Source: Puccinellia tenuiflora | Lineage: Eukaryota; Streptophyta; Magnoliopsida; Poales; Poaceae | DNA: 64,000 nucleotides | Reading direction: 5' to 3' | Assembly (NCBI GenBank): GCA_012064385.1 | Contig: QRDG01000534.1 | Coordinates: 1,198,086-1,262,085 of the forward strand | Part shown: piece after piece, positions 10,821 through 20,940 of the stretch | Layout of the letters: the number at the start of each line of letters is the position of its first letter | Numbering within the stretch: the stretch's first letter is position 1 | The notes under the pieces: generated by a model | Told to the model about the DNA's origin: nothing | What the model saw: only the letters and a program-made list of their open reading frames with translations | The model's database searches: none | Position numbers and translations under genes: made by a program

Positions 10821-11115
10821 CACTGCTTCTACGCTCAGCTCAACGCCGATGACTTGTACATTCTCATCATCCCCAGATCGTTCCACACCACGTTGAAGGA
10901 ATGGCTGTAGATTCCACCGCCTTGTTGCATCCAGCACTCGGCATGCCACTACTACGATGAGTGGGTGCAGGTGAGCATGCACGGCGGCGAGATGGTGCTA
11001 GGATGAAACTGGCCAGATGTGGTGCTAAAGTACGAGCCGGAGGAAGCCGACGCCATCGTCTTCAAGCTCACAGCCCACGGCTTCATGATCAACATCTTCA
11101 AGAGCGCCACAACCA
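10821..11115 (+). pseudogene. B3-like DNA-binding domain remnant
   Basis: One frame holds YILIIPRSFHTTL (from about 10857), then after TAG at 10908-10910 EWVQVSMHGGEM, and after TGA at 11004-11006 NWPDVVxKYEPEEADAIVFKL and FMINIFKS (to about 11110). The order I-I-P-x-x-F, G-W-like tryptophan, EEaDxIVFKL, then a hydrophobic strand ending IF resembles the B3 fold of plant transcription factors. Two in-frame stops and the lack of an upstream exon show it is not functional. The family call rests on motif order only; another plant-specific domain is possible. Confidence 0.4.
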
Positions 11116-11183
11116 TAGTTAATGGCTATAACTGTCCTTACCACGGCTAACTCCAACATGGTAAGCTAAAACTGATGCATTTT

Positions 11184-11412
11184 GATCAGGGGCGTGTGTT
11201 GCCCCTGTTAGTTGTTAACCCAGGGGCATGGGATTCCCTTGTTAGATGTTAATTCAGGGCTAGTATGCCCAAAACTTATGTGGTGCCCATGTTACATGTT
11301 AACCCAGGGGCTACATTCTGATCAGGGGCATGTCCCCTGTTAGATATTAACCATGGGCATGGGATGCCGATGTAGAAGTTAATCTAGGGCTAATATGCCC
11401 AAAACTTGTACC
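11184..11412 (+). repeat. Diverged tandem duplication, period about 136 bp
   Basis: GATCAGGGGC (11184 and 11320), GGGCATGGGAT, TTAATxxAGGGCTA and TATGCCCAAAACTT recur in the same order in two units. Smaller units built on GTTAACCCAGGGGC also occur inside. No coding signal. Confidence 0.7.
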
Positions 11413-11645
11413 TAAGTAGTTGTTCATGAACCTCTAGTCCAGTATGTTAAAACCTTCTAGTGCTTTGTATGTGTGTTTAAATGTGTTGGGTTCTGTGATT
11501 GAATGTGTGCTCAGTGAGTTGCAAAGGGGTGGTAACATCACCATTTTCATAAAGGGTGACCATAAACAGCGTTCCAGCCAGTTTAGCAGTAACCAAACAC
11601 CGGTTTTGTGGCTCTACTCAGCCTGCAGCCGGTTAAGCAGGTCAC

Positions 11646-12549
11646 TAATGTCTAATACATGCTTCTATTCTTGTAGACTCTGTTGCGCCTCCAAGCGCAA
11701 AGGTTTGTAGGATAGCAGCAAATTTTCCTTAAGTGAGTGACCAAAGGTTTATCGAACACTGGGAGGAGTAAGGTTGAACGTATCCCTCTCAAGCAACCCT
11801 GCAATTAAGATGCAAGAAGTCTCTTGTGTCCCCAACACACCTAATACATTTGTCAGTTGTATAGGTGCACTAGTTCGGCGAAGAGATAATAAAAGGCAAT
11901 TAATATGGATGATAGAAACAAGTGTTTCTATTTTGAAATAAAAATGGCAGCAAGCAAACAAGTAATAAAAAGGCTGAAAATGGTGTATCAATGCTTGGAA
12001 ACAAGGTCTAGGCTTCATACTTTCACTAGTGGTAGCTCTCACATCATTAACATAATTAAAAACATGATATTTCCTACAAAAGTATGCAAGGCAGACGTTA
12101 CTCAGAGATCATTTTTTCGTGGATCAAAACAGGATGAGATTGCATAGGGATACAAAAGCATACCTTAAAGTTCTAATTCCACATCTAAGATAGTACTAAC
12201 AAACACCACAATATATCTCTTGAATAGTCTCTTTCTAATATATCCACGGCACGCGCGCTGTCACTTTCGCACCATGGAGATTATACTAAACACAAGCATC
12301 AAGAAACCTAATAATCTATTCAATCCAACAACAATAAAGAATGAACTCATGATGAAGATCCCTCTAATCTATTATCCATAGAGTCACACACGGCACCTGC
12401 ACTGTCACCGTGGCATCGTGATCACAACGCTGACTCCAAAAATTATAATAGATAACATCACTTGAGCAACATCATAACCATTACATAAAGGGAAACATCA
12501 TGTATTCAACTATACTAACAAAGCTCATGATCACAATCAAGATCACATC

Positions 12550-12591
<42 letters not shown>

Positions 12592-13194
12592 CACATAGCT
12601 ACTTGTACAAGCCTCAACCCCGATGTGGGACTACTCTCTCCTCATCACGGGAAGCGGCAATGTCGATGAAGATGGCTCCGGAGGTCGATGCCCGTCCAGG
12701 CAGGGTGCTGGAACAGGAACTTCTGTCACTCGAATTAGGGTTTGGGATGGCGGCAGAGCTCTGCTGCGTTTTTGGAAAAATCGTCCGGGGGGAGGCATCA
12801 TTTTTAGTTCACGAGTGATTTTATAAGCGTCGGAGGGAACCAAGGGGACGCTCCAGGGCTAGGAGCGGTTTGACCCCGCGGGTGACCCCTGGGTCGTGGC
12901 CACAGGCCGCCCCTGGCCTGTGGACTGCCCCCAGGGTCGCCCTTCTGGCTCTGGTCTTCATTTGTTTGATAAAAAAATCTCCGTAAATCTTTATCCAATT
13001 CCGAGCATTTTTCCTTAAGAGATTATCTGAAATGTAAAACTGCAGGAAAACAGGAACTGACACTGGGCATCTTGTCAATAAGTTAGTTTAATAAAATGAC
13101 TCAAAATGATATAATAAGATAGTATAAACATGTGACATTGATATAAAACAAACATGGAGCAATCAAAAATTATCGATACGTTTGACACGTATTA
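11646..13194 (-). repeat. Solo Athila-like LTR with perfect TSD
   Basis: Read on the minus strand this is an LTR of the same type as 1026-2509, including the leader GGGxCGCCxTTCTGGC and the TGTATTCAACTATACTA and CCTTAAGTGAGT landmarks. GTCAC flanks it exactly at 11641-11645 and 13195-13199. Both ends are mutated: the plus-strand left end reads TAATGTC for TGATGTC, and the right end GTATTA for GTATCA. No internal sequence is present, so it is a solo LTR left by LTR-LTR recombination. Length 1549 bp. Confidence 0.88.
12552..12589. repeat. (GA)n microsatellite
   Basis: About 19 uninterrupted GA dinucleotides inside the solo LTR. The first LTR of element A has only a short CTCTCTCTCC tract at the corresponding place (about 1603), so the run expanded in this copy. 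Confidence 0.95.
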
Positions 13195-13371
13195 GTCACC
13201 AAACACCGGGCACGAGAAAATGGTAAACGTTGAACCAGCCAACCAAACGGACATCACAACATGGCTGAAACCGCGTTTTTCCTGGGCCAGGCTCTGGGAG
13301 CCACTGATGCAAATGGGTTAAAAAGCTTGCAGGTAACCAAACACGTCCCCACTATTTTAGTACAAAAATTA

Positions 13372-13579
13372 GGCTCGGTTCTTTTCGGCTTCCTGGACAG
13401 CTTCCCCGAGAAGTTGTTCTACCCCTATCTTCCTGAAGAAGCCAACTCTACAATTTAGATAGGCTTCCAAACTAGTTTAACCTAAACTATTTTGAAAGAC
13501 TATATAATTTTAGTGCCTGCTTCTCCAGGAAGCCGGGGGCGGGAAGTTTCCAGAAGAAGCCGTAAAAAAAAACTAGGCC
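13372..13579. mobile_element. Tourist-like (PIF/Harbinger) MITE
   Basis: The 208-bp element starts GGCTCGGTTCTTTTCGGCTT and ends AAGCCGTAAAAAAAAACTAGGCC, imperfect inverted repeats of about 20 bases. The flanking trinucleotide TTA is duplicated at 13369-13371 and 13580-13582, the target preference of PIF/Harbinger transposons. There is no coding capacity. Confidence 0.75.
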
Positions 13580-13956
13580 TTAGCCTCTCTCGACCACTCC
13601 TTGGTATCTGTGATTCACCCAAAAATGCAGGGTAAAAACGGATAGAGGGAGTACAAGCTAGTGATTCTGGATTTTTTTTAACCTTGCTTTTTTCTTTGCT
13701 ACAAACATATGCCACGATACGCTACAGTGAGTATGAAAATGTTGCTTTCAAGCCCTGAGCGTTTTTTGGGTATGTTAGGCGTTTGGTTCCATGCTGCATA
13801 CGCATTGGTTATTTCTCCATTATTTGTTTCTATCAAATGAGAATTTCCTGCATACACATTCTTTTATTGGTGGACTGGAAATGCTGTGACGTTTATTCTG
13901 TACTGTTTTTTTTTTACGATGTACGCCCGATAGGCATATATTAGTTATATTGATAA

Positions 13957-16786
13957 CTAGCCATCATCCCGTGCACCTGCACGGGCTAGCTATTTGGAAG
14001 CACAAATGGATAATAACAATTAAATAAGAGTCCATGTGTTGGAATTAGTTTTAACAAATCTACTTAAAATTGGTTTAAAAATGAATTATTTGGAAATCTA
14101 GATTATTATATATTTGAATAAAATAATATATAAAGGTATCAATTGTAATTCGTACGACGAAAGTCAATATACTTCTTAAATTATCCCTCTGTTTCAAAAT
14201 TCAATGAAAATAGACACACTTCACTAAATAGTAGACACATTTATGATTTCTCATGTTTGAGGTAGTGAGAAAATTATTATTGAATTTTCTCACTCTCCTT
14301 TCATAGCAGAATCCTTATGCATTCATTGATTGGAACATAAAATTGAGTATGCTTATTGATATGCAGAGGATCGAGTAGTACCGTGTAAAATAGTAGTATC
14401 ATATAAGAATAGTACATCAATAGGTAGTTCAATATCATTATATAATATACCCTAGATCATTTTGGCTATTAAGTGGGAGACTAACATCAAGTTACCTGAT
14501 GAACATCATGTGTTGACCCTGTCTGCTTTTTTTTCACTACAGTTTTATTTATGGGAAATCGGGTAGAAGGAAAAATGACAGTAATTTTATGGCTATTGAG
14601 AAGTGTGTAGAAAAAAACTATGTAATATTAAATTTGGATGACACTTACCTGACATAGCTAAGGAAGGGAATACCCAGCTAACACCAACTCGTCGTGCAAC
14701 ACCGAAAAATACGCATCCATAGATTTTAAAAATATAACAGAAAACAGTAGGGGCATATAGTGTGAGCTATCTCAAAGGAGTTTATTAATAATAAGAAAGG
14801 ACCAGAGGGTCTAGATGCAAACACCAGAATCTTATCATGTTATTACAAAATTGGTCAAGTTATTACGAAGAAAACATCAACATGTGAAACTTGTTACTTG
14901 AGTTGAATATGGGGAAAAACTGCATAGAGGTGATACTTTTGAGAGCATCCATTGTAGACAGATACTTTTAGAACCATCATGGCGGAAATTATTAGGCCAT
15001 TAATAAACATGTCTAAGTACTCGACATAATTTGCTTCAGGGCACATATGAAAATTAAAAGTACGATTTCTTTTTCAAATCCATTCCCACGATGCTACATG
15101 GTATACCCAACACCGGTGCGTGAATTAAATTGTCAAATGAAAAGTAGACAGAAAAAAGTTATTGTTTGAGTAAAAGGACCTGCTGGTAGGATGCTCTAAA
15201 TTGACACGATGTATGGATTCTGAATTTCTACCAAGAGAAATAAATAGTCATCACGTCAGATCCCTCCAAGAAAAGAACGCAAAGAGAGCCTACGAAATAA
15301 CACACAAATATTAATTGTACTACTTCGGGGATATATAAATGACAATTCCACCAGTTCACCCTTACAGTATACTATATGTGGCGAATTCCAGCAAGTAGAT
15401 GGTATTCAGCTACATATTAGCAAAACTGGAATAAAGTTACAACCGGTCAGATTTTTAGACCAAAACAACAGGGGATCCGAGCATCATGAGTTTGTCAATA
15501 TAGCTATTTTCCCTCCTACATGTATAAGGGAAAAAAAATAGCCGTACTATATCGTACCGTGCTTGTATATGCAGGTATGAGCAATTATACAGGTGCAACA
15601 TCTTTGCATGAAACCAGACTCTAATTATAGAAACAATAAAAAACAAATCTCCAAGCAACAGCCAAGCAGGCTTTCAGCATGTAAAGAGTAGTAAATCAAA
15701 TGTAAACACTAATCCAGCACTAATGCACGTGCAGACGTTTTAGCAGCAGGTTTACCAAATTTTTCATGATGACATGAGCTTATTTGCCCACGACTCAAGG
15801 CACTGGCTTTAGACGCCGGCGTGCAGACGGAGCTCATTGCTCAAGTTCAATATGTCTTCCGTCCCGGCCACCATGCGTCGGCCGCTGGACTCCTTGCCGC
15901 AATGCTTGGTACTGCACTGGTGGAAAGAGACAGAGAGGATGTATGGGAGAAATTCTTAGTTCCCCGACCAAAACAACAATCCTATCTTCATCAAACTGTA
16001 TCTCTACATCAGCTCCTCCGTCCCATGTCTGTCTGTCCATTGGCTCCTCCTTTCCAGGTCTGCATCAATCATCATGAGGATATGATCGGACCAACGGAAA
16101 ATTTAGATTGCAACGTGGTCAAATATTGAAAAATAGGCAGATTGAAAGGTCCCTCAGGAGCACAACCGGTGTGAGCCTGGATTGGATCGTTGCCTTCTTT
16201 TGTAGATCGATCTGATGAATTAGGACATCACAATCAAGTTGGAAGTCAATGCATCTATTCAATTAAGGCCAGCCATCATGTGTCCATGTGAGACCAGAAG
16301 GTGGGAGGTGCGATCTCATCTCATGCTTGCTGACAGAGAAGGTGTATCAACGCTCGTGTTGTCATTGGGGCAGACCAGCGCTGGCCTCCTGTTGAGGTGT
16401 TGTAGCTCCGCGTGTCTAGGAAGAGATGAGTATGCGGAAGCTTAACTGCAGCAAGAGATCGTGGTGGCCTCGCGGCGCGCTGGGGCTGGAGACAATGGAG
16501 CTTTCGCCATCATCGGAGACGCCAAGGAGCAATCTACAGGCAGGCCACGCCACCATGGGACATGTCGTCAATGCGTGCGGTGCGGGGACTCGTAGGGCCG
16601 AACAAAAATAATTTTTAGATGGGATCTGGAAAAAACTCTATTCGATAGCCATGCGTGCGGAGAGTCTTTGCATCCAACGGCTGAACAGAAGCAAAAGTTA
16701 GATTCGATGGTTAATTGGGTAGTTTCTCTAGGATTAACGTGGAGGCTCCTATGGTGCCTCCAATTAGTAAATATAAGATAGTATGA
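13957..16786 (-). mobile_element. Candidate non-autonomous Helitron
   Basis: On the minus strand the 3' end carries an 18-base hairpin CCCGTGCAGGTGCACGGG (plus 13968-13985), a 7-base spacer and CTAG (13957-13960), followed by host T. That is the canonical Helitron 3' terminus. The proposed 5' end is TCATACTATCTTATATTTAC at 16786, followed by an imperfect GGAGGC/GCCTCC inverted repeat and a CAGCCGTTGGATG tract common near 5' ends of grass Helitrons. The host base before TC is T rather than the expected A, so the 5' end is less certain than the 3' end. No Rep/helicase was seen. Confidence 0.5.
15788..16129 (+). pseudogene. Coding-like fragment of unknown family
   Basis: One plus-strand frame is open for about 110 codons, has balanced protein-like composition and contains ELIAQVQYVFRPGH, ASAAGLLAAMLGTALV and DREDVWEKFLVP. 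The first ~60 codons look like exon sequence, the rest less so. I do not recognise the family. It lies inside the candidate Helitron in the opposite orientation, so it could be a captured host exon. It could also be chance. Confidence 0.25.
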
Positions 16787-17814
16787 ATACATATTTGATA
16801 CTATACAAGTAATAGAACTAGGATGATACAAACGATTGTACTGCTGCATACCGCCCTCGCCACAATTATCAAGCACACACGTCCTTCATTGTCGCCGGAG
16901 ACGAAGACCGGCAGAAGTTTTCTTGACGTTGAAGAAACCCCTTGTCATGGGGCTTTAATGAGCCGCGATTGCACCAACCCAGTAAGACTAGATCATGCCC
17001 AATAAAAAATATCGGCGGGAGGAGCACTTCGAAACTCTTCAACGTCGTATCCGGGGCCAACGCCACCCCGCCCTTCAACAGGTCGGATCTCTCGCCATCT
17101 TCTGCAAATTCGCATCAGTCAACACCACTGCACTCCAAGAGCGATCCATCCTAGCTGCCACACCAAAACGCAACTCATGATCGAAGTCGCTCCAACGGTT
17201 TGAACTCCACAAACCTCTAGCCGGTGTCAGCAACGCCCAGGGGCCTGGCACCCCCCTAACACCATAGATTTGCTGCTAATTTCTTTTGAACAGTATATAT
17301 TTTGAATTTTTTTCTTAAACCGGCCCCCTCTAATCTCTAACTTTAAGGAATCCTGCCTCCGCCCCTGACAACGCCTCCGACGAGATAAAAAATGATGCAA
17401 CCACACGTAATAGAAAATGTTGCAGGCGTGGGGTACGAGAAATGGCTAGACGGTCTAGATTTAACGCTTTTGCCGTTGGACGGCAGAGAGGTGGTCGATC
17501 TTGGGACCCAGCCGGTCGGCGCCTGGCATGGTACTTCCTTTTTCACCAGGCATTCTGGATTGCTAGCCCTTAATTTTGTGCTTAATGTTTAGATCGTAGC
17601 AGTCAACTCGCAGCTACGGAGTATATATTTCTGCTGATAAAATGTCTTGAAACGAGCTGTACGGTGATGACGTGCCGACATAGGAATCAATCTCATGGAG
17701 TCACAGCAACCGCACAAGAACAAACAATCAGAGATGCTTATGTCGTCCGAGAGATATGTGGTACTGTCCATTTGGGACATTGGAGGTGAAGTGCAGAAAA
17801 AACGGTCACGTACG
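16787..17814. other. Unclassified sequence between Helitron candidate and GDSL pseudogene
   Basis: Mixed moderate-GC sequence with several short ORFs on both strands, none with a recognisable domain. The last 200 bases (17590-17814) lie just beyond the stop codon of the GDSL remnant on its strand and may be its former 3' UTR. Confidence 0.3.
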
Positions 17815-18649
17815 TCAGAAAGGCGCAGTCTCTGACCCTGTTAGCTCGGAGGCATTATACAATCCTCTAAGCACAGCACGCGCGATGAACCTATTGGCAC
17901 CTTCAGTAAAGTGGATGCCGTCCCACGAGAGGAACTCGGAATCCGACGGGTCGGAGCTCTCCGTCGAGTCAGGTGTGCCGCAGAAAGCCGCCACGTCGAA
18001 GTGGTATGGGCCGGCGTCACCTCCACAGAACGCGGCCAACGGCTGGTTGCCGAAACCTGCACATCCCAACTAGAATCAGTGGACTGAAGAAGATAAACTG
18101 AAGAAGATGGAGTGTTATGTTGCTCGTGCAGGCACCATATTTGCCGGGCGAGGCGACGAGATTGGATATGGGGCGGTAGATGTCGGCGTAGAGGATGGTG
18201 GTGCCGGGGTGGGATCATATTGGAGCTTGCGGAGCATGCCGTTGAGCGCCCGGTTGTGCAGCTCGGCGAGCTCGTTGAACAGGGTGATGCAGCCGGACAC
18301 CCGGTCGTAGTCGTCCTCGTCGTCGCCGGGGAACAGGGCGAGCAGCTCCGGCAGTCCGTCTCGCAGCCGAGCGGGAGCATCCCCGTCACTACCATCGACC
18401 TTGCTCCGGCAGCGATCACAACCTGCATGCGTACGTCGAGGAAGACAAGTAAGCGATACATAATTGATTGGTAAAAGTTGGTGTTAATTAGGGTGTTGAC
18501 GGAGATCAGTTACTTTCAGCGCTGAACGGGTGACGGCGACGATGTCCGGCACCAAGCTCACAGCCAGTTCGGCGGTGCGGTTGCTGAATAATGCAAAGAT
18601 GTAGTCGTTCACTCCGATCTCTCCGAAGTAGAAGACGGAGCTCGCCATG
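17815..18649 (-). pseudogene. GDSL esterase/lipase, 5'-truncated and frameshifted
   Basis: GDSL (SGNH) hydrolases are plant secreted esterases. Three minus-strand exons are visible. Exon a (18649-18514) encodes the block III region FYFGEIGVNDY. Exon b (18422-18136) encodes VVTGMLPLGC, then GCITLFNELAELHN and YADIYRPISN. Exon c (18056-17815) encodes FCGGDAGPYHFD and the block V motif SWDGIHFTEGAN, with the catalytic Asp and His, and ends in a stop. Introns start GT and end AG, and the exon phases agree. Exon b has two frameshifts, one just after LPLGC and one just after LRKLQYD. The first exon with the catalytic serine (GDSL motif) is missing; unrelated repeat DNA starts by about 18750. Confidence 0.85.
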
Positions 18650-18749
18650 CTAACAAGATGTCGAAAGATATCTAGGATGCACACAGCGAAAAAAATAAAA
18701 AGAGATAAAATTAAAAACAAAGTCCCGTCAGAGTGATGGAACACTCACA

Positions 18750-20044
18750 ACAGCAACACTCTAACCACCACCAAAGTACAACACCCGGACCGCAAAAGAG
18801 TTCTCCAAAATAATACCTTCAGCAAGGCCATTGCCAGGTACAACCAATAAAGGCCAGACCTTGGGTTTTCACCCTGAAGAAAGACCGTGATTCCAAAGCA
18901 ATGCCTTCATCAAGGTCATTGCCAGATACAACCAATGAATACCAGACCTTGAGTTTCACCCTGAACATCTCGGCTCGGTACTTAGTACCACCAGAACGCT
19001 GTGCACCTGTGTTGCCGCTCCCTCTTGCCAAGGCCGCTGCTGCAAATCCCCAACATCTGACACATAGGAAAACATGTGCCTAGAGTGTTCAACGCAACCA
19101 AACCTCCTCTCCGCCAACACAATCCTCCGATCACAGCCAGCATGACTTTCTTCACTACTGTCAATGTCATGGAAATCTATTAGACATATCGCATGACCAC
19201 GACAAGACAGCGAAGCTTCGCGCCTCGCCCTCATGAAGCATCTTTGGCCATAGATGAGAGCGCGCACGACCGGATCAATTCCAATCTAGATATCCAATGA
19301 CGCCATGCGCCAATTCGCGGAGATCTCTGATGGAAAGACCGGAACACGTCAGCAGCCCGATCATGGAGGAACACATGTAGCAGATCGATGATTTGGTACT
19401 CGAACACCAGCAGGGCCACCACCAGCAGATCGGAGTGGGATCCCAAGATCTACCACTTCAGATCACAACGTGGCCCGTCGTCAACCTCCAGACAAGAGGT
19501 CTCCGACGCCAAGCCCGAGGCCGCCGCCCCGGCTCCCATGTGATGTGCCCCGTCGAGCGGCGTAGATGCGATCTAGCCACGCGCCACCGCCGCCATCTCA
19601 CCCTCCGGCCTGCGGCGCCACGCACCACCACCACCACGGATGAGATCAGGGGCGCCTCCCCAATCCCCCCGGGTCGCGACCAGCGGAAAGTCCCGCCGCC
19701 GCCATGCCATCCAGGCTTGGCCCGGCGACACCTCCGGCGGCGGCGGGGGGAGAGAGAGACCGGAGGAGGGTGGAGGAGGAGCCCCCCGGAGTGGCACGGT
19801 GCCGCCACCCGGGGGAGGATTAGGTCTGGGGAGGGTTTGGTTTTGGACGGAGTCTTCTGTTGGTATGTACAAGATAGTCAGATTCAAAAATAATAATCCT
19901 CATATGACATGTGGACATAGCGAGTTGGGTTTCTTTTCTAGGCTGAATTTGATCGGATACTGGATTTTCCAGGCCGGGGCTTAATCTCCTTCTGAAAAAA
20001 AACGTGTGGATCCATTTAACTGTTCTAAAAAATGATATGTGTTG
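18750..20044. repeat. GC-rich repeat fragment with a short tandem duplication
   Basis: Units at 18814-18873 and 18903-18963, sharing CCTTCAxCAAGGxCATTGCCAG, ACAACCAAT, CCAGACCTTG and TTTCACCCTGAA, form an 89-base-period pair. Downstream (19400-19830) the DNA is strongly GC-rich with proline- and arginine-rich pseudo-ORFs. On the minus strand it resembles the GC-rich 5' leader of a grass LINE or large non-coding retroelement. No RT or endonuclease motif is visible, so class is unresolved. Confidence 0.35.
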
Positions 20045-20052
20045 TGTTAGAT

Positions 20053-20468
20053 TATAGCTGGCCAAACGGGCCGTGCTAAATGGGTCGGCCCGAAGCACGG
20101 TTTTTTTGGCCCGGCCCAAACACGGCCCGACACGATTTAAACAGGCCGCGGCATGGCACGGGCCCGTTAGTGCTCGGGACGATGATCGATTTAAGGTACG
20201 CGGGCCGGCACGACACGATTAGGCCTTTTTTATATTTTTTTTACCTATTTTGGGCCGTATTAGTGCTGGTGGGCCGTATTCGTGCCGGTGGGCCGTGCCT
20301 AAATCCGGCCCGTCGGGCCGTATTTGTGCTGGTGGGCCGTGCCGAAAGTGCGGCCAAGGCACGTGGGTCGGACCGGCACGGCACGGCACGATTAGCAATC
20401 GTGCCTAACGGGCCGTGCCACCGCGGGCCCGTGCTGTGTCGGGCGTGCCGCCCGTTTGGGCAGGTATA
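20053..20468. mobile_element. hAT-type MITE with 8-bp TSD
   Basis: The 416-bp element begins TATAGCTGGCCAAACGGG and ends CCCGTTTGGGCAGGTATA, inverted repeats of 18 bases with three mismatches. TGTTAGAT is duplicated exactly at 20045-20052 and 20469-20476. Eight-base duplications are the hallmark of hAT transposition. The interior is filled with GGCCGTG/CACGGCC and GGCACGACACG motifs in both orientations, giving extensive foldback potential. There is no transposase. Confidence 0.85.
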
Positions 20469-20490
20469 TGTTAGATATATGTATTACCAA

Positions 20491-20561
20491 TGTTCCATAA
20501 TATAAAACGTTTTTTGGTAGGCCAAAATACACTACCAAAATATTTTATATTTAGAACGGAG
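20491..20561. mobile_element. Short Stowaway-like MITE remnant
   Basis: The arms GTTCCATAATATAAAACGTTTT and AAAATATTTTATATTTAGAAC are imperfect inverted repeats closing on GGTAGG/CTACC. The sequence resembles the CTCCGTTCCTAAATATAA terminus of grass Stowaway (Tc1/mariner) MITEs. About 71 bases long. Confidence 0.55.
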
Positions 20562-20567
20562 ATACTC

Positions 20568-20714
20568 TCCGTATGATAATATAAGATGTTTTAGCCATTT
20601 TCATGCAAACAACATACAAATATATGTAGACGTATTTAGTGTAGAGGTTCACGCATTCTGCTCTGTATATAGTTTATGTAAAAATATCCAAAACATCTTA
20701 TATTATGATACGGA
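20568..20714. mobile_element. Stowaway-like MITE
   Basis: TCCGTATGATAATATAAGATGTTTT (20568-20592) and its complement at 20690-20714 match at 24 of 25 positions. TACTC before the left end and GAGGGCGTAGTA at 20730-20741 look like the usual outer ends, the right one separated by a 15-base AT insertion. It abuts the shorter MITE to its left. Confidence 0.65.
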
Positions 20715-20940
20715 ATATATTATGATATAGAGGGCGTAGTATATAACATATAACTTTTCTCATGAGGGGCATCAATCAACATATGTACCACTTATGTTCA
20801 TCAAATGGGTTCACCCCCCTCAGGTTTGGAGAAGTCAAACATAGGCAAAACGATCTTAGTGGTGGAGGTACCACCATTATTCTGCAGCAGGAAGGGACAG
20901 CAAGTGTGAAACAATATTTGGAGGCGGAGGAGCTAGTGCA
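20715..20940. other. Unclassified flank of the solo copia LTR
   Basis: No recognisable gene. An open frame from 20762 has some codon balance but no domain, and it runs into the LTR at 20941. The last five bases, GTGCA, are the left target duplication of that LTR. Confidence 0.4.

Noticed and set aside
19393..19893. 166-codon plus-strand ORF and overlapping minus-strand ORFs
   Set aside because: GC-rich low-complexity translation (Arg/Pro/Gly) in several frames at once; no conserved motif.
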